This document shows, one piece after another, positions 36,370 through 46,450 of a stretch of DNA of 56,387 nucleotides (its first letter is position 1; the number at the start of each line of letters is the position of its first letter). Both the position numbers and the translations under genes were made by a program. The stretch comes from Natronobacillus azotifigens. Its GTDB lineage: Bacteria; Bacillota; Bacilli; Bacillales; Amphibacillaceae. The notes under the pieces were generated by a model. It ran no database searches and was not told the origin of the DNA. It worked only from the letters and a program-made list of their open reading frames with translations. The stretch lies in contig NZ_JAPRAT010000027.1 in assembly GCF_026805325.1 (NCBI RefSeq), positions 1 through 56,387 on the forward strand, read 5' to 3'.

Positions 36370-37221
36370 ATGAGCGCTGAAGTTATTTATGGTAGTGAAT
36401 TGGCAGAACAATTACGCATAGAAATGAAGAAGGAAGTGACAACCCTTAAAGAAAAAGGAATACATCCGAAGTTAACAGTAATTTTAGTTGGAGATGATCC
36501 TGCATCTAAATCTTACGTTAGTGGAAAACAAAAAGCCTCTGATTTTGTAGGGATGACATCTGATTTAATTCTTTTACCCGAAAGCACAAGTGAAGATGAA
36601 CTTGTACAAATGATTACTAAATTAAATAATGATGAGACAGTGAATGGTATTTTGGTTCAATTACCATTACCTGACCAAATAAACGAGCAAAAAATTATTG
36701 AAGCGATTGATCCAAATAAAGATGTTGATGGCTTTCACCCGATAAATATAGGGAAAATGTTAACGAATCAAGAAACTTTTTTACCATGTACGCCTTATGG
36801 TATCCTTACGATGTTAAAATCAAAGAATATAGAAATTTCGGGAAAAAATGCTGTTGTTATTGGACGCAGTAATATTGTAGGAAAACCTGTTGGACAACTC
36901 TTGCTAAATGAACACGCAACAGTAACTTACTGTCATTCAAGAACGAAAGATATGGAAAACTACATAAAGAATGCAGATATTTTAATCGTTGCAGTAGGAA
37001 AAGCTCATTTCTTAACAGGGGAAGCGATCAAACCTGGAGCAACGGTAATTGATGTTGGCGTTAATAGACTACCTAATGGAACGTTGACAGGTGATGTTGA
37101 TTTTGAAACAGCCAAAGAAAAGGCAGCATACATTACCCCGGTGCCAAAAGGTGTTGGACCAATGACCATTACGATGTTGTTAAAAAACACAATTCAAGCC
37201 GCTAAAAATCAATCTAAATAA
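36370..37221 (+). CDS. folD: Bifunctional methylene-THF dehydrogenase / cyclohydrolase
   Basis: 283 residues. Interconverts 5,10-methylene-THF and 10-formyl-THF with NADP. Catalytic Lys in DPASKSYVSGKQKA, PCTPYGIL and GRSNIVGKPVGQLLL (Rossmann nucleotide loop), and PVPKGVGPMT near the end. Start behind AGGGGGA, 18 bases after nusB. Confidence 0.97.
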   Translation: MSAEVIYGSELAEQLRIEMKKEVTTLKEKGIHPKLTVILVGDDPASKSYVSGKQKASDFVGMTSDLILLPESTSEDELVQMITKLNNDETVNGILVQLPLPDQINEQKIIEAIDPNKDVDGFHPINIGKMLTNQETFLPCTPYGILTMLKSKNIEISGKNAVVIGRSNIVGKPVGQLLLNEHATVTYCHSRTKDMENYIKNADILIVAVGKAHFLTGEAIKPGATVIDVGVNRLPNGTLTGDVDFETAKEKAAYITPVPKGVGPMTITMLLKNTIQAAKNQSK

Positions 37222-37255
37222 TAGCTTTAATTAGCATGCAGGTGGTGAAGTTAAT

Positions 37256-38617
37256 TTGAAAGGGCAAGACAACTATTTAACGGTTACAGCTTTAACACGT
37301 TATATTAAAAGAAAATTTGAATTAGACAAGCATCTCACCACAGTCTGGTTAAAAGGCGAAATATCTAATTTTAAACATCATAGTCGTGGACATATGTACT
37401 TCACGCTAAAAGATGAGCAGTCAAGAATTCAGTCGGTCATGTTTGCTGGCAATAATCGCTCCTTAAAATTCACTCCCGAAAGTGGTATGCAAGTATTAAT
37501 AAAAGGGGAAGTGAGTGTTTATGAACCACAAGGTCAATATCAACTCTATGTTCACGAAATGGAGCCAGACGGTATAGGGGCTCTGCAATTAGCGTATGAA
37601 CAATTAAGAAACAAACTTAGAGAAGAAGGGCTATTTTCATCGGATAGAAAAAAAACATTGCCACTTTACCCCAAACATGTCGGGATCGTTACTTCTCCAA
37701 CCGGGGCTGCAGTCCGTGACATTTTAATTACGCTAAAAAGGCGATATCCTTTAGTGAATATAACGCTTTTTCCTGTTCTTGTTCAAGGCTTAGAAGCAAA
37801 ATACTCGATCGCTAATGCGATAGATCAAGCCAATACATTGGAATCACTGGATTTGTTAATCGTTGGGAGAGGTGGAGGTTCTTTAGAAGAATTGTGGGCA
37901 TTTAATGAAGAGCTTGTTGTAAGAGCTATCGATCGTTCAAGAATCCCGATTATCTCAGCCGTTGGCCATGAGACAGATAGTACGATTGCTGATTTTGCAG
38001 CAGATGTGCGAGCTGCTACCCCTACTGCAGCTGCAGAACTGGCGGTTCCATCACAAGCGGAATTGATCGATAAGATTTGTCGTCTTCAGCAAACAATACA
38101 TCGTCAAATGAAGCAAAAGACAAGTGCAGATCTTGAGAAATTAGAACGATTAAAAAAAAGCTATGCCTTTCGTTACCCAAGACAATTAATAACCCAGAAA
38201 GAACAAGAGTTAGACCGTTTGTTAGAGCGTTTGAATAGACAGACTTCAAATACTCATAAACAAAAACAAGAGCAATTGCAACAACTTGTCGATCGAATTT
38301 CAAGATCGCATCCTATGAAACAGCTAGAGGAAGCCAAAGAGCAACTTCTACATACAAAACAACAAGTGACACGATCTTTCTCACAACTTTATCAAACAAA
38401 AGTGGAACATTTCACAAAGCAGTTAGAGAAATTAGAGATATTAAGTCCATTATCGATAATGAGACGAGGATACACGATAAGTTATCGTAATGATGGTAAG
38501 ATGATTAAATCTGTTAAGCAAGTACAACCAGGAGAGCAAATATCGGTGAAGTTAACAGATGGTTCTGTCGACTGTCAAGTTTGGGGAATAGAGGAGGGTG
38601 AAAATGTCGAAAGCTGA
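37256..38617 (+). CDS. xseA: Exodeoxyribonuclease VII large subunit
   Basis: 453 residues starting at TTG 37256 behind GGTGGTGAAG. N-terminal OB domain (about 20-105, VWLKGEISNFKHHSRGHMYFTLKD), catalytic core (GIVTSPTGAAVRDIL, GRGGGSLEELWAFNEE, PIISAVGHETDSTIADFAADVRAATPTAAAE) and a long coiled coil (about 270-400). Degrades single-stranded DNA. It overlaps xseB by 14 bases. Confidence 0.96.
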   Translation: MKGQDNYLTVTALTRYIKRKFELDKHLTTVWLKGEISNFKHHSRGHMYFTLKDEQSRIQSVMFAGNNRSLKFTPESGMQVLIKGEVSVYEPQGQYQLYVHEMEPDGIGALQLAYEQLRNKLREEGLFSSDRKKTLPLYPKHVGIVTSPTGAAVRDILITLKRRYPLVNITLFPVLVQGLEAKYSIANAIDQANTLESLDLLIVGRGGGSLEELWAFNEELVVRAIDRSRIPIISAVGHETDSTIADFAADVRAATPTAAAELAVPSQAELIDKICRLQQTIHRQMKQKTSADLEKLERLKKSYAFRYPRQLITQKEQELDRLLERLNRQTSNTHKQKQEQLQQLVDRISRSHPMKQLEEAKEQLLHTKQQVTRSFSQLYQTKVEHFTKQLEKLEILSPLSIMRRGYTISYRNDGKMIKSVKQVQPGEQISVKLTDGSVDCQVWGIEEGENVES

Positions 38618-38834
38618 AATTACTTTTGAAGATGCAATGAAGAATCTTGAAGAGATTGTAGAAAAACTGGAGGAGGCCGAAGTGCCTTTGGAGAAAGCGA
38701 TTCAATATTATCAACAAGGAATGGAATTATCGAAACTTTGCAGTGATAAATTGAAGAACGTGGAAGAGAAGATGGCACAAGTGATTGATGCAGAAGGGGT
38801 AATTAAGCCATTAAAAATAGAGGAGGATCATTAA
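38604..38834 (+). CDS. xseB: Exodeoxyribonuclease VII small subunit
   Basis: 76 residues from ATG 38604, placed six bases behind GAGGAGGG. FEDAMKNLEEIVEKLEEAEVPLEKAIQYYQQGMEL is the typical helical hairpin that binds the XseA coiled coil. Stop is one base before the ispA start. Confidence 0.95.
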   Translation: MSKAEITFEDAMKNLEEIVEKLEEAEVPLEKAIQYYQQGMELSKLCSDKLKNVEEKMAQVIDAEGVIKPLKIEEDH

Positions 38835-38835
38835 G

Positions 38836-39723
38836 ATGGATCAAGATCTTTCCACCTACATAGATGACCACAAAAATTGGATTACTGAGGAATTAAAAAA
38901 TTGTATTCATGGCTTAGAAGATATTCCAAACCGATTAAAGGAAGCGATGATCTATTCTATTCAAGCAGGCGGGAAGAGAATTCGCCCAATACTGCTTATT
39001 GCAAGTTGTGAAGCGTTTGGTGGAGAAAGTAAAAATGTTCTCTCTGTTGCTATGGCCCTTGAAATGATCCATACATATTCCTTAGTTCATGATGACTTAC
39101 CTGCAATGGATGATGATGATTTTAGACGTGGTTTACCAACGAACCACCGTAAGTTCGATGAAGCAACCGCAATTTTGGTCGGGGACGGTCTACTTACTTT
39201 AAGTTTTGAAATCATCGCGAATGATATGGTTTTGTCTAATAAACAAAAAGTATACGTAACCAAACGTTTAGCAGAGTGCGCAGGTCCTACAGGAATGGTA
39301 GCTGGTCAAGCGTTGGATATGTATGCCGAGAACAAAGCTGTAACTTTAGATGAACTCGAAAAAATACATCACCTCAAAACAGGCCAACTTCTTAGCTTTG
39401 CACTTGAAGTTGGAGCTTATTTGGGCGGAGCAAGCGATAGTGAATTACATGTAATGAAACAATGTGCTCGATTTACTGGTCTTGCCTTTCAGATTAAAGA
39501 TGATATATTAGACGTGATTGGTGATCCGGATAAGCTTGGTAAGCCAATTGGAAGTGACGAAATCAATGATAAGAATACGTATCCTAAGTTGTTAGGTTTA
39601 GATGGTGCATATAAACAGAATGAAAAGTATGTACAAAAAGCAAAGCAAGCACTAATACGTGCAAATATTGATTCAACAAGATTAGCTGATTTGATTGATT
39701 ATTTAAGTGAACGTGAGCAATAA
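38836..39723 (+). CDS. ispA: Geranyl/farnesyl diphosphate synthase
   Basis: 295-residue short-chain prenyl diphosphate synthase. First Asp-rich motif DDLPAMDDDDFRRG, second motif KDDILDVIGD, GGKRIRP substrate site. Condenses DMAPP and IPP to GPP and FPP for undecaprenol and menaquinone synthesis. The OLE RNA follows directly in the transcript. Confidence 0.96.
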   Translation: MDQDLSTYIDDHKNWITEELKNCIHGLEDIPNRLKEAMIYSIQAGGKRIRPILLIASCEAFGGESKNVLSVAMALEMIHTYSLVHDDLPAMDDDDFRRGLPTNHRKFDEATAILVGDGLLTLSFEIIANDMVLSNKQKVYVTKRLAECAGPTGMVAGQALDMYAENKAVTLDELEKIHHLKTGQLLSFALEVGAYLGGASDSELHVMKQCARFTGLAFQIKDDILDVIGDPDKLGKPIGSDEINDKNTYPKLLGLDGAYKQNEKYVQKAKQALIRANIDSTRLADLIDYLSEREQ

Positions 39724-39886
39724 TTATATACGATAAACACTTATCCCATAGTCATTGTTTTCTAACTATCTCGCAATGATTGTATGGATTGTTAGTCCTA
39801 AAGTGTGGCATAAAGTCCATGGCACCAGGTTGAGTGTTAGTGTCTCTTACTCTGGGATAAAAATAGCAAAATTAAAGATAATATGA

Positions 39887-39892
39887 TATAAT
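39887..39892 (+). promoter_or_regulatory. Possible -10 element before OLE RNA
   Basis: TATAAT six bases before the first conserved-looking OLE bases. No recognisable -35 at 16-18 bases upstream, so an independent promoter is only possible. Confidence 0.25.
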
Positions 39893-39897
39893 GGGGA

Positions 39898-40495
39898 TAA
39901 CGAGGAATGGTGCAGTATTCTAGTCAGTTCTCCGGTTCTGAAGGCGGGCCTAAAAATCTGCCAAAGGGCACATCGATGAAGTTCCTTGTGTCGGCTTGAG
40001 GCGCCCAGCCTTGGGTCGGTGCTGGGAGTTAAGGTTGTAGGGCGATCCACAAAGGCATGTGGGCGTTGACCCTACTTCCGCGGAGGCCCATCTCTGTGGT
40101 AATACTTTAGCCAAAGTGATACGATGGAATGGGGTATGAACCTGTACAGCAAGAGAAGGGAATTCTTGTTGGCAGCGTAGCCTGCCTTGAGTGATTACTG
40201 AGGGGATTATAGTTATAACAGGGATTTAGGTGGCCACTAGATTCTTGTTTTTGCCTATATGAAATCAGGATTGCAAAAGAGGCTAGGAATCGGTGAAGAG
40301 CTGTTGAGGAAATCTCCTAGACTGTTCCGTTGGACGTTTAAAAGGGATTATAGTACGGACTAAGTGGTAATCCAGTCTAGCTTATGGCGACATAGCTAAG
40401 ATGTATTTAAAGGGGAACCGCCAGAATGGCAACATTCGGTATGCATCTGGGAAAACCTACTGGACCTAAGCCGTAGTTTTTACTTTTTAAACGAC
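39898..40495 (+). ncRNA. ole: OLE RNA (ornate, large, extremophilic)
   Basis: An ORF-free stretch of about 600 bases between ispA and the OapA gene, more GC-rich than its surroundings and full of local pairings (for example GGTGTAGGGCGATCC-type and CGCCAGAATGGC-type hairpins; GGGGAACCGCCAGAATGGCA near 40412-40430). Size, content and exact location match OLE RNA, which in Bacillus halodurans lies in the same operon and is followed by its membrane protein partner. Ends are estimates: 5' just after a TATAAT at 39887-39892, 3' near CTAAGCCGTAGTTTTTACTTTTT at 40467-40490. OLE RNA localises to the membrane with OapA and is linked to ethanol, cold and Mg2+ stress responses. It is probably both cotranscribed and processed. 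Confidence 0.9.
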
Positions 40496-40536
40496 CATTC
40501 CACATACATATGTACGTGAAAACGAGGGTTGATGAA

Positions 40537-41124
40537 ATGGCGAAGTCTCGCTTACAAATGAATAAATCAATAAGGTTCAGTGTAAGTATCGCCGTTATCA
40601 CATTTGTGTTAGCGGCTATTTTTTCAGTTGTATCCTCATCGATACTTAGTGGTGTGATGTGGGTAACTGGTTTTTTTATCGTTCTTATTATTGTGTTTAT
40701 TGGTGTTTTTTTTGATATGTTAGGGGTGGCTGCAACTGCTGCCAAAGAAACTCCCTTTCACGCAATGGCTGCGGAGCGAGTTTTCGGTGCGAAAGAAGCT
40801 ATTCTTATTGTGAGAAACGCGGATCGATTTGCTAGTTTTTGCAATGATGTAATTGGTGATATTTCAGGTGTAATAAGTGGTACAGCATCAACATTAGTAG
40901 TTATACAATTAGCCAGTGTTCTGGGGCACGGGGAAGGAACAACGGTTCAAATTATGATTGCTGTCATGATGACAAGTATTGTAGCAGCTTTTACAGTTGG
41001 TGGAAAGGCAATGGGAAAGTTTTTAGGCATCCACCATTCAACGAGTATTATTTTTTTTGTTGGAAAATTTATTGCATTTTTGGATAAAAAATTTAAAATA
41101 AAACTATTGAAGAAAAAAAAATAA
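40537..41124 (+). CDS. oapA: OLE-associated protein OapA
   Basis: 195 residues from ATG 40537 (GAGGG eight bases before; an ATG at 40510 lacks a site). Membrane protein of the DUF21-like kind with four helices: about 16-35, 41-62, 115-135 and 142-160. Segments [23 protein letters not shown] and [32 protein letters not shown] are characteristic. The family binds OLE RNA and anchors it at the membrane. Very basic C-terminus (KIKLLKKKK). It lies between the RNA and dxs, as known for OLE loci. Confidence 0.92.
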   Translation: MAKSRLQMNKSIRFSVSIAVITFVLAAIFSVVSSSILSGVMWVTGFFIVLIIVFIGVFFDMLGVAATAAKETPFHAMAAERVFGAKEAILIVRNADRFASFCNDVIGDISGVISGTASTLVVIQLASVLGHGEGTTVQIMIAVMMTSIVAAFTVGGKAMGKFLGIHHSTSIIFFVGKFIAFLDKKFKIKLLKKKK

Positions 41125-41149
41125 ATCTAAATTAGGGAGGAATCCCATT

Positions 41150-43051
41150 ATGGATCTTACCAAGATTAAAGATCCTTCTTTTTTGAAGAAGTTAAATAAT
41201 GATGAATTAGAAGTACTTGCATATGAAATTCGAAAATTTTTAATTGCTAAGCTGGCGATTACAGGAGGTCATTTAGGACCTAACCTGGGTGTAGTTGAAC
41301 TAACCTTAGCTTTGCATAAACAATTTAATAGTCCTCAAGATAAATTCCTCTTTGATGTGGGTCATCAATCTTATGTTCATAAAATTTTGACTGGTCGCGC
41401 GGATCAATTTGAATCATTACGTCAATATAAGGGTATGTCAGGTTTTCCTAAAATGTCAGAAAGTGAACATGATGTATGGGAGACAGGTCATAGTTCTACT
41501 TCACTTTCTGGAGCAATGGGTATGGCTATTGCAAGAGACCTACAAGAAAAAGATCATTATATTGTACCGATTATTGGAGATGGAGCCTTAACTGGCGGTA
41601 TGGCTTTGGAAGCTTTGAACCATATTGGGCACGAACAAAAAGATGTAATTGTTGTTCTGAATGATAACGAAATGTCTATCGCAAACAATGTTGGTGCCTT
41701 ACACAATGCACTTGGTAGAATGCGCAGTGCTGGTAAATATCATAAAGCGAAAGATGAGCTAGAATGGTTGTTGAAAAAAATCCCAGCAGTCGGTGGTGTA
41801 ATTGCAAATACGGCAGAGAAATTAAAAGATAGTATGAAGTATTTTATGATACCAGGGATGTTATTTGAAGAATTTGGCTTCACTTATTTTGGTCCTGTAG
41901 ATGGTCACGATCTGAATGATCTACAAGAAAATCTTGGCTTTGCAAAAAAGACGAAAGGTCCAGTGCTATTACATGTCATTACGAAAAAAGGAAAAGGTTA
42001 TATTCCAGCAGAGACGGACAAAAAGGATAAATGGCATGGAGTAGGTCCATATAAAATAGAGTCTGGAGAAAAGATAAACCCTGTTACCTCTGCTCCAGCT
42101 TGGAGTAAAGTCGTATCGGATACATTAGTAACACTTGCTGAAAAGGATCCACGCTTAATTGTAATAACACCTGCAATGATACTCGGATCAAAATTAGAAA
42201 AGTTTCAACAAAAATTTAAAAATCGACTTTATGATGTTGGTATTGCTGAACAACATGCAACAACAATGGCAGCAGGTCTAGCGACACAAGATATGAAACC
42301 GTTTCTATCCATTTATTCAACATTTTTACAACGCGCCTATGACCAAATTTTACATGATATCTCTCGGCAAAATCTCCCTGTTATTATTGGGATTGACCGT
42401 GCTGGGTTAGTAGGGGCTGATGGAGAAACGCATCAAGGTATTTACGATATTTCCTTCTTAAGAGCAATGCCGAATATCGTTATCATGATGCCAAAAGATG
42501 AAAATGAGTGTCAACACATGGTCAATACTGCTTTATCCTATCAAGACGGTCCAATTGCACTTCGATATCCTAGAGGAAATGGTGTGGGTGTAGAAATGGA
42601 TCAAGACTTAATGCAGATTCCAATAGGAAAATGGGAGCTGTTAGAGAAAGGGACAGATGCTAGTATCCTTACATTTGGTACAACTATTTCAATGGCGTTA
42701 GCAGCCCGGGAGTTGTTGGCTGAAAAAGGTATTTCTGTCCAAGTTGTTAATGCGAGATTTATCAAACCACTAGATGAAACGATGCTACATCAAATCCTCA
42801 AATCAAATATGCCAGTCCTTACAATTGAAGAAGCAGTTTTGGCTGGTGGGTTTGGCAGTGGTGTTTTGGAGTTTGCAGAAGCAAATAATTATCAAGAAGT
42901 ATGTATTAAACGCATGGGAATTCCAGATAAATATGTTGAACACGGTGAAGTTGAAGTTTTGTTAGAAGATATAGGACTAACAAAAGAGAACATTGTAAAA
43001 GAAATCGAAAAAATATTACCAACTAAGATGAAAAGAGCTCAATTATTATGA
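41150..43051 (+). CDS. dxs: 1-deoxy-D-xylulose-5-phosphate synthase
   Basis: 633 residues; thiamine diphosphate enzyme that joins pyruvate and glyceraldehyde-3-phosphate at the head of the MEP isoprenoid pathway. ThDP motif [18 protein letters not shown] ... [10 protein letters not shown]; catalytic His in [13 protein letters not shown]; transketolase Pyr motif [30 protein letters not shown]. Start behind AGGGAGGAA. Overlaps tlyA by 4 bases (ATGA). Confidence 0.97.
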   Translation: MDLTKIKDPSFLKKLNNDELEVLAYEIRKFLIAKLAITGGHLGPNLGVVELTLALHKQFNSPQDKFLFDVGHQSYVHKILTGRADQFESLRQYKGMSGFPKMSESEHDVWETGHSSTSLSGAMGMAIARDLQEKDHYIVPIIGDGALTGGMALEALNHIGHEQKDVIVVLNDNEMSIANNVGALHNALGRMRSAGKYHKAKDELEWLLKKIPAVGGVIANTAEKLKDSMKYFMIPGMLFEEFGFTYFGPVDGHDLNDLQENLGFAKKTKGPVLLHVITKKGKGYIPAETDKKDKWHGVGPYKIESGEKINPVTSAPAWSKVVSDTLVTLAEKDPRLIVITPAMILGSKLEKFQQKFKNRLYDVGIAEQHATTMAAGLATQDMKPFLSIYSTFLQRAYDQILHDISRQNLPVIIGIDRAGLVGADGETHQGIYDISFLRAMPNIVIMMPKDENECQHMVNTALSYQDGPIALRYPRGNGVGVEMDQDLMQIPIGKWELLEKGTDASILTFGTTISMALAARELLAEKGISVQVVNARFIKPLDETMLHQILKSNMPVLTIEEAVLAGGFGSGVLEFAEANNYQEVCIKRMGIPDKYVEHGEVEVLLEDIGLTKENIVKEIEKILPTKMKRAQLL

Positions 43052-43887
43052 CAAGCAAAAAAGTACGGTTAGATATTTTATTAGTAGAGCGCGGTTTAAT
43101 CGAGACAAGGGAAAAAGCGAAGCGTTCCATCATGGCTGGTTTAGTGTTTTCTGAAACCGAACGACTCGATAAACCAGGAATCAAAGTAAATAACGACATA
43201 CCTTTGGAGGTGAAAGGAAAGTTATTCCCTTATGTAGGGCGTGGGGGATTGAAATTAGAGAAAGCATTGGAGGTATTTCAACTGGATGTTTCCGATCAAA
43301 TAATGATTGATATTGGTTCATCAACTGGGGGATTTACTGATTGCGCATTGCAGAATGGTGCGAAGCTTTGCTATGCTGTGGATGTTGGCTATAATCAATT
43401 GGATTGGAAACTCCGTAACGATGAACGAGTAATAGTAATGGAGCGAACGAATTTTCGTCATGTGACTGCAGATATGTTAAAAAACGGGGATCCTACTTTT
43501 GCATCCATTGATGTCTCTTTTATTTCATTACGATTAATACTCCCGGTATTACGAAAAATTCTTGCACCAAATAGTAATGTGGTTGCATTGATTAAACCGC
43601 AATTTGAAGCTGGTAAAGATCAAGTGGGAAAAAAGGGGATTGTTAGAGATAAGAACGTACATTACCAAGTAGTTACAGAGATGATTCAATTTGCTGTATT
43701 AGAGGGTTTTCATTTTCAAGACCTTACTTTCTCTCCCATTACCGGTGGGGATGGAAACATTGAGTTTTTGGTTCACTTGAGTTTATTAGAAGATGAGTCC
43801 GTACTTACAGACCAATTTCTCGATGAGATTAACGATATCACTGAAAAAATAGTGGATCAGGCACATCAAAAACACCACAATGGATAG
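43048..43887 (+). CDS. tlyA: TlyA family rRNA methyltransferase / hemolysin-like (YqxC)
   Basis: 279 residues: N-terminal S4 RNA-binding domain (about 5-65, [27 protein letters not shown]) and an FtsJ-like methyltransferase (about 85-260; SAM motif [22 protein letters not shown]-type Lys in IKPQFEAG). Probable rRNA 2'-O-methyltransferase; older name hemolysin A is misleading. Four-base overlap with dxs indicates coupling. Confidence 0.94.
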   Translation: MTSKKVRLDILLVERGLIETREKAKRSIMAGLVFSETERLDKPGIKVNNDIPLEVKGKLFPYVGRGGLKLEKALEVFQLDVSDQIMIDIGSSTGGFTDCALQNGAKLCYAVDVGYNQLDWKLRNDERVIVMERTNFRHVTADMLKNGDPTFASIDVSFISLRLILPVLRKILAPNSNVVALIKPQFEAGKDQVGKKGIVRDKNVHYQVVTEMIQFAVLEGFHFQDLTFSPITGGDGNIEFLVHLSLLEDESVLTDQFLDEINDITEKIVDQAHQKHHNG

Positions 43888-43915
43888 TCAATAAGTCGTA
43901 AAGAGGGTGATAATA

Positions 43916-44365
43916 ATGAATAAAGGACAGCGCCACATCAAAATTCGAGAATTAATAACGAATAATGACGTGGAGACACAAGATGAATTAGTAGATACAC
44001 TGCGGATGCAGGGGTATAATGTTACACAAGCGACTGTATCTAGAGATATAAAAGAACTACACTTAGTAAAAGTTCCAATGACTGATGGACGTTACAAGTA
44101 TAGTCTGCCTGCAGACCAACGCTTCAACCCACTAGAAAAATTAAAGCGGTTGATGCGTGATGCGTTTGTACGCATTGATCAAACGAGTCATTTTCTCGTT
44201 TTAAAAACATTACCTGGGAACGCAAATGCTTTGGGCGCACTTATTGATAATTTAGATTGGGACGAGATATTAGGTACGATTTGTGGAGATGACACCATTT
44301 TAATTATATGCAGAACAGAAGAAAATACAAGAACAATCCAAGATCGATTTTTGAAAATGTTATAA
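43916..44365 (+). CDS. ahrC: Arginine repressor AhrC/ArgR
   Basis: 149 residues from ATG 43916, behind GAGGGTGA. N-terminal winged helix (about 1-65, [18 protein letters not shown]) and C-terminal arginine-binding oligomerisation domain (about 75-149, [38 protein letters not shown] is the arginine-binding motif). Represses arginine synthesis and activates catabolism. Confidence 0.95.
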   Translation: MNKGQRHIKIRELITNNDVETQDELVDTLRMQGYNVTQATVSRDIKELHLVKVPMTDGRYKYSLPADQRFNPLEKLKRLMRDAFVRIDQTSHFLVLKTLPGNANALGALIDNLDWDEILGTICGDDTILIICRTEENTRTIQDRFLKML

Positions 44366-44393
44366 TAAATTTTGGAGAAAGGGAGGTGTTTTC

Positions 44394-46118
44394 ATGCTGA
44401 CTGAACTTACGATTAAAGATTTCGCAATTATCGAAGAATTAACACTATCCTTTAGAGAAGGATTGACTGTTTTAACCGGTGAAACAGGTGCTGGAAAGTC
44501 AATTATTATTGATGCAGTTGCACTTTTAACTGGTGGAAGAGGTTCTGTTGAATATGTGCGATATGGCACAGAAAAAGCAACATTAGAAGGTTTGTTTACT
44601 GTTGATGATCGAACACATGCTATATATCAAACAGGTAAGGAATATGGAGTTCAGATGGATTCTGATGGCATGATTGTTCTACATCGTACCATTACTGCAA
44701 ATGGCAAAAGTATTTGTCGCGTTAACGGCACATTAGTGACCTTGGGTATTCTAAAAGAATTTGGTAAAAATCTTATTGATATACATACACAACACGAGAC
44801 TCAATCTTTAATGGATGTGGAAAGACATCTTCCATTACTTGACCTATACCATAAAAAAATTATGGATGAAGCGAAAACAGAGTATAGTCGTGTCTTTGAT
44901 CGATATATAAAAGTAAAGAAACGGTTAGATCATTTAAATCATAACGAGCAAGAAATTGTTCAACGTCTTGATTTATTAAAATTTCAGCTAATGGAGTTAA
45001 ATGAGGCGGAATTAACACCAGGAGAAGACGAGCAACTCCAGGATGAAAGAGAAAAACTGCTTAATTTTGAAAAAATATACGGTAGTGTTCAAGAAGCTTA
45101 TTCAGCATTACATGGAGAGCAAAAGGGCTTAGACTGGTTATCCCATGCATTATCGAGTTTAGAACGGGCAAGTGAATACGAACCGACTTTAATGGACAAA
45201 AAAGAAAGTTTTTCTAATCATTATTATTTAATAGAAGAGTTATCGTTTGATTTAAGAAATTATTTAGATAGTTTTGAATTCGATCCTGAACGTTTAAATT
45301 TTTTAGAATCACGATTAAATGAATTGAACCGACTGATGAGGAAATATGGAAGTTCAGTAAACGAGATGTTAGAATACGCTGCGAAAATTGAAGATGAAAT
45401 TGAAGAATTGGAAGATCGAGATAACTCCATGCAAAAATTAGTGGATGAATTAAAGGAGTTAGAACAGGATACGTTGGTTGAAGCCAAACATTTACATGAT
45501 TTACGAATAAAAGCTGCTAAAGAACTGATAAGTACTATTGAACAGGAATTAGAAGATCTATATTTAAAAAAAGCTACTTTTGACGTAAAAATAGATATAA
45601 AAAAAGCAAAAGAGGGAAATGTTGAAATAGATGGTAAAACAGTGCATTTAGGATCAACTGGTTATGATCAAGTTAAATTCCTTCTTTCAACGAATCATGG
45701 AGAACCTGTTAAAGAGATGCATAAAATTGCTTCAGGTGGAGAATTATCACGGATAATGTTAGCGCTTAAAAAGATTTTTGCAAGTCACCAAGGAGTAACC
45801 AGTGTGATTTTTGATGAAGTAGATACTGGCGTCAGTGGTAGAGTGGCGCAAGCTATCGCTGAGAAAATTCATGATATATCTTCAGGATCCCAAGTCCTAT
45901 GTATCACGCACTTGCCACAAGTTGCTGCAATGGCTGATACTCATGTTCTTATTAGTAAAAAGACGAAAAACAATCGAACTTCTACAACAGTCAAAGAATT
46001 ATCTACACAGGACAGAGTTGAAGAAATAGGAAGAATGATCACAGGTACACAGTTAACAGCTACTTCAAAAGAACATGCAAAAGAACTTATTCATTCAGCT
46101 AATAAATTTAAGAAATAA
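44394..46118 (+). CDS. recN: DNA repair protein RecN
   Basis: 574-residue SMC-like ATPase in double-strand break repair. Walker A is GETGAGKSIIIDAV, a coiled coil spans about 160-370, signature motif SGGELSRIMLALK, Walker B is SVIFDEVDTGVSG. Start behind AGGGAGGTG. Last gene of the nusB operon; a terminator follows. Confidence 0.97.
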   Translation: MLTELTIKDFAIIEELTLSFREGLTVLTGETGAGKSIIIDAVALLTGGRGSVEYVRYGTEKATLEGLFTVDDRTHAIYQTGKEYGVQMDSDGMIVLHRTITANGKSICRVNGTLVTLGILKEFGKNLIDIHTQHETQSLMDVERHLPLLDLYHKKIMDEAKTEYSRVFDRYIKVKKRLDHLNHNEQEIVQRLDLLKFQLMELNEAELTPGEDEQLQDEREKLLNFEKIYGSVQEAYSALHGEQKGLDWLSHALSSLERASEYEPTLMDKKESFSNHYYLIEELSFDLRNYLDSFEFDPERLNFLESRLNELNRLMRKYGSSVNEMLEYAAKIEDEIEELEDRDNSMQKLVDELKELEQDTLVEAKHLHDLRIKAAKELISTIEQELEDLYLKKATFDVKIDIKKAKEGNVEIDGKTVHLGSTGYDQVKFLLSTNHGEPVKEMHKIASGGELSRIMLALKKIFASHQGVTSVIFDEVDTGVSGRVAQAIAEKIHDISSGSQVLCITHLPQVAAMADTHVLISKKTKNNRTSTTVKELSTQDRVEEIGRMITGTQLTATSKEHAKELIHSANKFKK

Positions 46119-46163
46119 CAGACGTTTAGAGTATGCAAATACTTCTAATCGTCTGTTTTTTGC
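46119..46163 (+). terminator. Intrinsic terminator of the nusB-recN operon
   Basis: Stem CAGACG(TTTAGAgTAT) ... CTAATCGTCTG with the arms CAGACG / CGTCTG followed by TTTTTT. Confidence 0.85.
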
Positions 46164-46261
46164 TTTAATATCGTAATTTCTGTAGATAATACTTATATTG
46201 CGTGTTCAAAACTCACATGCATTAGACAAAAAAATGAGACATTTATCAATTAGTTATTAGA

Positions 46262-46290
46262 TGAATATCCTTTTATTCGATAACATGCAA
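46262..46290 (+). promoter_or_regulatory. Weak candidate SigF/SigG promoter of spoIVB
   Basis: TGAATA (46262-46267), 16 bases, CATGCAA (46284-46290), against the forespore consensus TGMATA and CATACTA. Two mismatches in the -10. The location about 160 bases before spoIVB fits its known forespore transcription. Confidence 0.3.
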
Positions 46291-46450
46291 AATCTTGTTT
46301 GCTCTGTTAATGTAAAAGGAAAAACTTGAGGTTAAACAGGAAAACTTAACCCGATTATGAGAACTTTACAGGGTTTAAAAAAACTAGTTCAAGGTCAAAT
46401 TAGAAGTACAGAAAAAAATAAAATTCAGGTTAAGACGAGGAGCGTGAAAT

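Noticed and set aside
39847..40050. 67-codon ORF on the minus strand
   Set aside because: It lies antisense inside the OLE RNA, has no binding site, and reads as low-sense sequence.
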